From Stomorhina lunata (lineage: Eukaryota; Arthropoda; Insecta; Diptera; Rhiniidae): 64,000 nt of DNA. The stretch is from contig OW121742.1 of NCBI GenBank assembly GCA_933228675.1, positions 37,191,255 through 37,255,254 on the forward strand, read 5' to 3'. This document shows, piece after piece, positions 59,666 through 64,000 of this stretch (its first letter is position 1; each line of letters starts with the position of its first letter). Made by a program: the position numbers and the translations under genes. The notes beneath the pieces are model-generated. The model saw nothing but the letters and a program-made list of their open reading frames with translations. It ran no database searches and was not told the DNA's origin.

Positions 59666-60584
59666 CTATAGTAATCAACGTTATCCTGCATTAACACATT
59701 TTAATATTCCTAAAAATGTGTACAATTTACAAAATAAATTTAAAAGTAATTTATTTTCAAATTCCTTATTATACATTTCAAATAACCATCAACTCCTACC
59801 ACCTCTTACTACGGTCCATCTGGGCGTATGATTGTTACAAAAATTATGCAAAACTAAAAAATAATCATACGCTCTAGCGAACAACGTGGTATGTTCAGGA
59901 TATTGTTCAAGTATTGTAGTACTCCTTCATACCTCCATAAAGATCTACTATTTCATTTAATAATTTTCTTGTTATTATTTTTCTTATCTCCTTAAAAAGG
60001 CAAAACTTTCGTCTTACAAAATTATGCAGGAAATGTTGACAAAGAGTTTGTTGCTGGCTTCCAGACAAACTATAATAAAATACACACTCTTCTAAGAAAA
60101 TTATGTTCTTTTTTTGCTGTCTTAAGTTCCTTTTGCCGGAATACAAGATGAAGCTTTTATGCGATGAAATCTATTTTCGCTCCAGTATTACAACGAGTAA
60201 TAACGGAATTTTTTCTTTTTTTTATGATTTTACCAAATAACACTTTGTTATCAGTTATTCCCTTAAGTTTAATAAAATACAACAAGAAACAAGAACTCGC
60301 AAAATATTCTTTATGTTTGTATTTATATTATAATATACTTATGTTATGCTTATATACAGTTTATGTACAACATTCTTAGTTATTTACATTTGTTTTGTAT
60401 GTAAGAGGATTTCTTTTTTGGATGAAATACTGGGGATTTTGTTGACATGACCAATGGGGAAACATTTTTAAGTGGAAGAAACATTTTTGTTTGAAGTGAT
60501 TTGTTTAGGAAGTTAAGCTTGTTTAAAGAATTGATGGTATCCAAAGTTGTTTAAGAAACTCTTCAGTTTCTTCAGAAAAATACA
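59666..60584. other. Unique spacer between two arrays
   Basis: A 10-bp perfect inverted pair GCGTATGATT / AATCATACGC lies at about 59824-59871 with a loop of roughly 28 bases. An 80-codon minus-strand frame (59907-60146) and a 71-codon plus-strand frame (60164-60379) resemble nothing I know. No gene is called. Confidence 0.5.
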
Positions 60585-62115
60585 AATATTTCTATAAAAG
60601 ATTTTTATAACAAAAATTTTCTATAAAAAATTTTTATTGCAAAATTTTTTCTATAAAATTTTTTTATAGAAAAAATTTCATTTTAAAATTTTTTCTATAG
60701 GAAAATATTTATTATAAAATTTTTTCTATAGAAAAAAATCCATTATAAAATTTTTTCTATAGAAAAAAATTCATTATAAAATTTTTTCTATAGAAAAAAT
60801 TTCATTATAAATTTTTTTCTATAGAAAAATTTCATTATAAAAATTCTTCTACAGAAAAATTTCATTATAAAATTTTTTCTATAGAAAAAATTTCATTATA
60901 AAATTTTTTCTATAGAAAAAATTTCAATATAAAATTTTTTCTATAGAAAAAATTTCGTTATAAAATTTTTTCTATACAAAAAATGTCATTATAAAATTTT
61001 TTCTATAGGAAAAATTTCAATATAAAATTTTTTCTTTAGAAACAAATTCTTTATAAATTTTTTTCTTTAGAAAAAGTTTCTTTATAAATTTTTTTCTTTG
61101 GAAACAAATTCTTTATTAATTTTTTTCTTTAGAAAAATTTTCTTTATAAATTTTTTTCTTTAGAAAAAGTTTCTTTATAAAATTTTTTCTATAGAAAAAA
61201 TTTCATTATAAAATTTTTTCTATAGAAACAATTTCATTATAAAATTTTTTCTGTAGAAAAAATTTCATTATAAAATTTTTTCTGTAGAAAAAATTTCATA
61301 ATAAAATTTTTTCTATAGAAAAAATTTCATTGCAAAATTTTTTCTGTAGAAAAAATTTCATTATAAAATTTTTTCTATAGAAAAAATTTTACAATGAAAT
61401 TTGAAAATTTGCATTATGAAATTTTTTCTACAGAAAAATTAAAAATTTCATTATGAAATTTTTTCTTTAAAAAAATTTTCATTATGAAATTTTTTATAAA
61501 GAAAAATTTTCATTGTGAAATTTTTTCTATAGAAAAATTTCTTTACAAAATTGTTTTTATAGAAAAAATTTCATTATAAAATATTTTCTATACAAAAAAT
61601 GTCATTACAAAATTTTTTCTATAGAAACAATTTCATTATAAAATATATTCTATACAAAAAATTTCATTACAAAATTTTTTCTATAGAAAAAATTTCATAA
61701 GAAAATTTTTTCTATGGGAAAAATTTCATTATAAAATTTTTTCTATAGGAAAAATTTCATTATAAAATTTCTTCTATAAAAAAAATTTCAATGTAGAATT
61801 TTTTCTTTAGAAAAAAATTCTTTATAAAATTTTTTCTTTAGAAAAGAAATTTATATTTATATATAAAATTATATATTTATAAAATTTTTTCTATAAAAAA
61901 ATTTATTATAAATTTTTTTCTATAGAAAAAATTTCATTATAAATTTTTTCTATGAAAAAATTTCATTATAAAAATGTTTCTATAGAAGAAATTTCATTAT
62001 AAAATTTTTTCTATAGAAAAAATTTCATTATACATTTTTTCTATAAAAAAAATTTCATTATTTAATTTTTTCTATAGAAAAAATTTCCTTTTAATTTTTT
62101 TTGTAGAAAAGTATA
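60585..62115 (+). repeat. 30-31-bp minisatellite array (ATTTCATTATAAAATTTTTTCTATAG)
   Basis: About 50 units of TTTCATTATAAAATTTTTTC then TATAGAAAAAA with moderate divergence. A subgroup with TTCTTTATAAATTTTTTTCTTTAG forms a local block at about 61025-61180. Again CTATAG with flanking A/T runs forms the shared core. Confidence 0.95.
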
Positions 62116-63344
62116 TTTATATTTATCATTTTTTTTATTTATAGTTTATTTCTGCAAAATATGCGAAAACCATGCCACTTCCTCTTAGTCAATATTCTGC
62201 GAAAATTATTAGTTTTGTAATCGATGATATTGGACAAACAAACTTACAAGATATATTTATTATGATACTACTATTCGAGTGTTTATTCTCGTACACAAAT
62301 GATATCTATGATAAGTGCTAAACAATTCAACACCCACAACGCCTCCCAAAAACATAATTGAAATATTTAATAATGTTTTCTTTTTGTAGTGTGTGCACAC
62401 ACACACACTTAAACCAAAGTGCACAGGAAACAGCATCAAACACACTTACACATATTGAATCAACAAAATTTCTCAATTTGATTTTTTCTCTGTTTGTATA
62501 AGTGTCTGCTTGTATGCCAAAGTTTATACAAGTCTACTTTGTATTTAAAATAAACATTTCAGCATCAAAAATAATAGAAAGAAAACAAAATATATGAAGG
62601 AAAATATTTGGGTAGGTTAAAAATACTCTAAAATATAAAAGGAAAAGAAAAACTAAAATGGAAAAAGAAAACATGACATGACACCCATATTGGCGCGGTT
62701 TTAGTATCTTGAGAAAGGTATACAAATAATATTTAAAATACACAAAACGAAAGAAAAAATATAAATATACGAAGAGAGGAAAACACGCAAAAATAAAACA
62801 AATAGAGTGAAAAGTAAAACCACCAAAAATCAGGTGTTGAATATGCGCTTAAAATGCCGGATTAGTTAGATAAAGAAATTAAAGGGAATTCTAGTAAAAC
62901 ACCACATTAAAGAGGAATGAAAAGCAAGTGTAAATTCCAACTGCTAAGAGAGAAAGAGAGTTCTACACACGCATAAAAGAGAGTACATACCCATAATATA
63001 ACAAAATATACGCACTTCTACACTCGTTAAATAAAGAGATATGTAGATGCATTTGAATCAAGTGTAATGTCACAATTATGCAGTTGTCAACACCACACAT
63101 TTTACACAAACTCACATACACTGATATAAATATAGCCTTTTTAACACACACATATATAAACATTTATCACTAAAAATCGTTTAAAATAAATTGAATGCAT
63201 TTATACAGATTCACACATACACAAAGATTTGTCTATTTAATTGAGGTCCATTTATATGGGTATAACGGAAACGGATATAAAACCATTTTTAAGTATTTCT
63301 TTTTTTTTTAAACCCTACACAAAACTTTACGTATATCTTATATC
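62116..63344. other. Intergenic DNA, no gene seen
   Basis: Unique AT-rich sequence with a short (CA)n run near 62396-62407 and several minus-strand frames of 60-70 codons (62260-63163) without recognisable content. Confidence 0.5.
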
Positions 63345-64000
63345 TTAGTCTATGTCTATGTCTTAGTCTATGTCTATATCTTAGTCTATGTCTTAGTCTA
63401 TGTCTTAGTCTATGTCTTAGTCTATGTCTTAGTCTATGTCTTAGTCTATGTCTTAGTCTATGTCTTAGTCTATGTCTTAGTCTATGTCTTAGTCTATGTC
63501 TTAGTCTATGTCTTAGTCTATGTCTTAGTCTATGTCTTAGTCTATGTCTTAGTCTATGTCTTAGTCTATGTCTTAGTCTATGTCTTAGTCTATGTCTTAG
63601 TCTATGTCTTAGTCTATGTCTTAGTCTATGTCTTAGTCTATGTCTTAGTCTATGTCTTAGTCTATGTCTTAGTCTATGTCTTAGTCTATGTCTTAGTCTA
63701 TGTCTTAGTCTATGTCTTAGTCTATGTCTTCGTCTATGTCTTAGTCTATGTCATAGTCTATGTCTTAGTCTATGTCTTAGTCTATGTCTTAGTCTATGTC
63801 TTAGTCTATGTCTTAGTCTATGTCTTAGTCTATGTCTTAGTCTATGTCTTAGTCTATGTCTTAGTCTATGTCTTAGTCTATGTCTTAGTCTATGTCTTAG
63901 TCTATGTCTTAGTCTATGTCTTAGTCTATGTCTTAGTCTATGTCTTAGTCTATATCTTAGTCTATGTGTTAGTCTATGTCTTAGTCTATGTCTTAGTCTA
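63345..64000 (-). repeat. 12-bp satellite, inverted copy, runs off the window
   Basis: TATGTCTTAGTC repeated about 54 times to the last base of the window; this is the reverse complement of the AGACATAGACTA satellite at 45301-46773. Variants (CTATGTCTATG, CTTCGTC, TCATAGTC, TATATCTTAG, GTGTTAG) are few. The real length is unknown because the window cuts it. Confidence 0.98.

Noticed and set aside
59907..60379. Two open frames of 80 and 71 codons on opposite strands
   Set aside because: No family resemblance and no evidence of splice sites or promoters; length is within expectation for chance.

Overview
This is nuclear DNA of a higher fly, most likely a calyptrate. Supporting evidence: three intron-containing genes of the DM4/DM12 family (an insect family of secreted, mostly uncharacterised proteins), very short second introns (57 and 59 bp in two genes), a DINE-1/mini-me type dispersed element with its GTCY microsatellite, mariner and non-LTR retrotransposon fossils, a tRNA-derived SINE, and very AT-rich sequence. 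Species cannot be fixed from the sequence.

The only protein-coding genes I can support are three DM4/DM12 paralogues, all on the + strand: gene A (8834-14053, 227 aa), gene B (26401-29291, 209 aa) and gene C (37485-40194, 208 aa). Each has three exons with introns at identical places and phases: intron 1 (phase 0) follows the RxKR-LIF segment, and intron 2 (phase 2) falls in the codon before the PGK motif. Each predicted protein has a hydrophobic N-terminal signal, an R-x-K-R site, an LYPWDKWE block, a CLLR(A/S)ICENAQ block and a C-terminal DC..(6)..C pair. B and C are a close pair: they also share a 45-bp ungapped promoter block (initiator TCAGTT plus CGTTG at +28 to +32) and a homologous 3' flank with an AATAAA. 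Gene A is older and more diverged.

Roughly half of the window (about 31 kb by adding array lengths) is tandem repeats with 27-31 bp units, plus a 12-bp satellite. They sit upstream of gene A (1151-8086), in intron 1 of all three genes, and in the intergenic regions. Many unrelated-looking units share the palindrome TTTCTATAGAAA or relatives. Several families occur in opposite orientations: the GACGA.AGGAAGACATT family (1151-4808 against 6298-8086), the TTATTTTTATAGG family (10430-11005 against 14360-18095, 40880-45290) and the 12-bp AGACATAGACTA satellite (45301-46773 against 63345-64000, cut by the window end).

The remainder is transposable-element debris and unique AT-rich DNA. From 19.8 to 25.1 kb there is a retrotransposon remnant, dispersed DINE-like copies, a small MITE, a long (GACA)n tract and a SINE with a (TA)n tail. 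From 29.9 to 32.8 kb there is a large, nearly identical palindrome with 132-bp subrepeats in its arms (four on the left, three on the right). From 53.1 to 56.9 kb there is a DINE-1-like element, a mariner transposase fossil and a second long dispersed element carrying a 0.7-kb (GTCT)n tract. I see no RNA gene, no CRISPR array and no other convincing coding gene.
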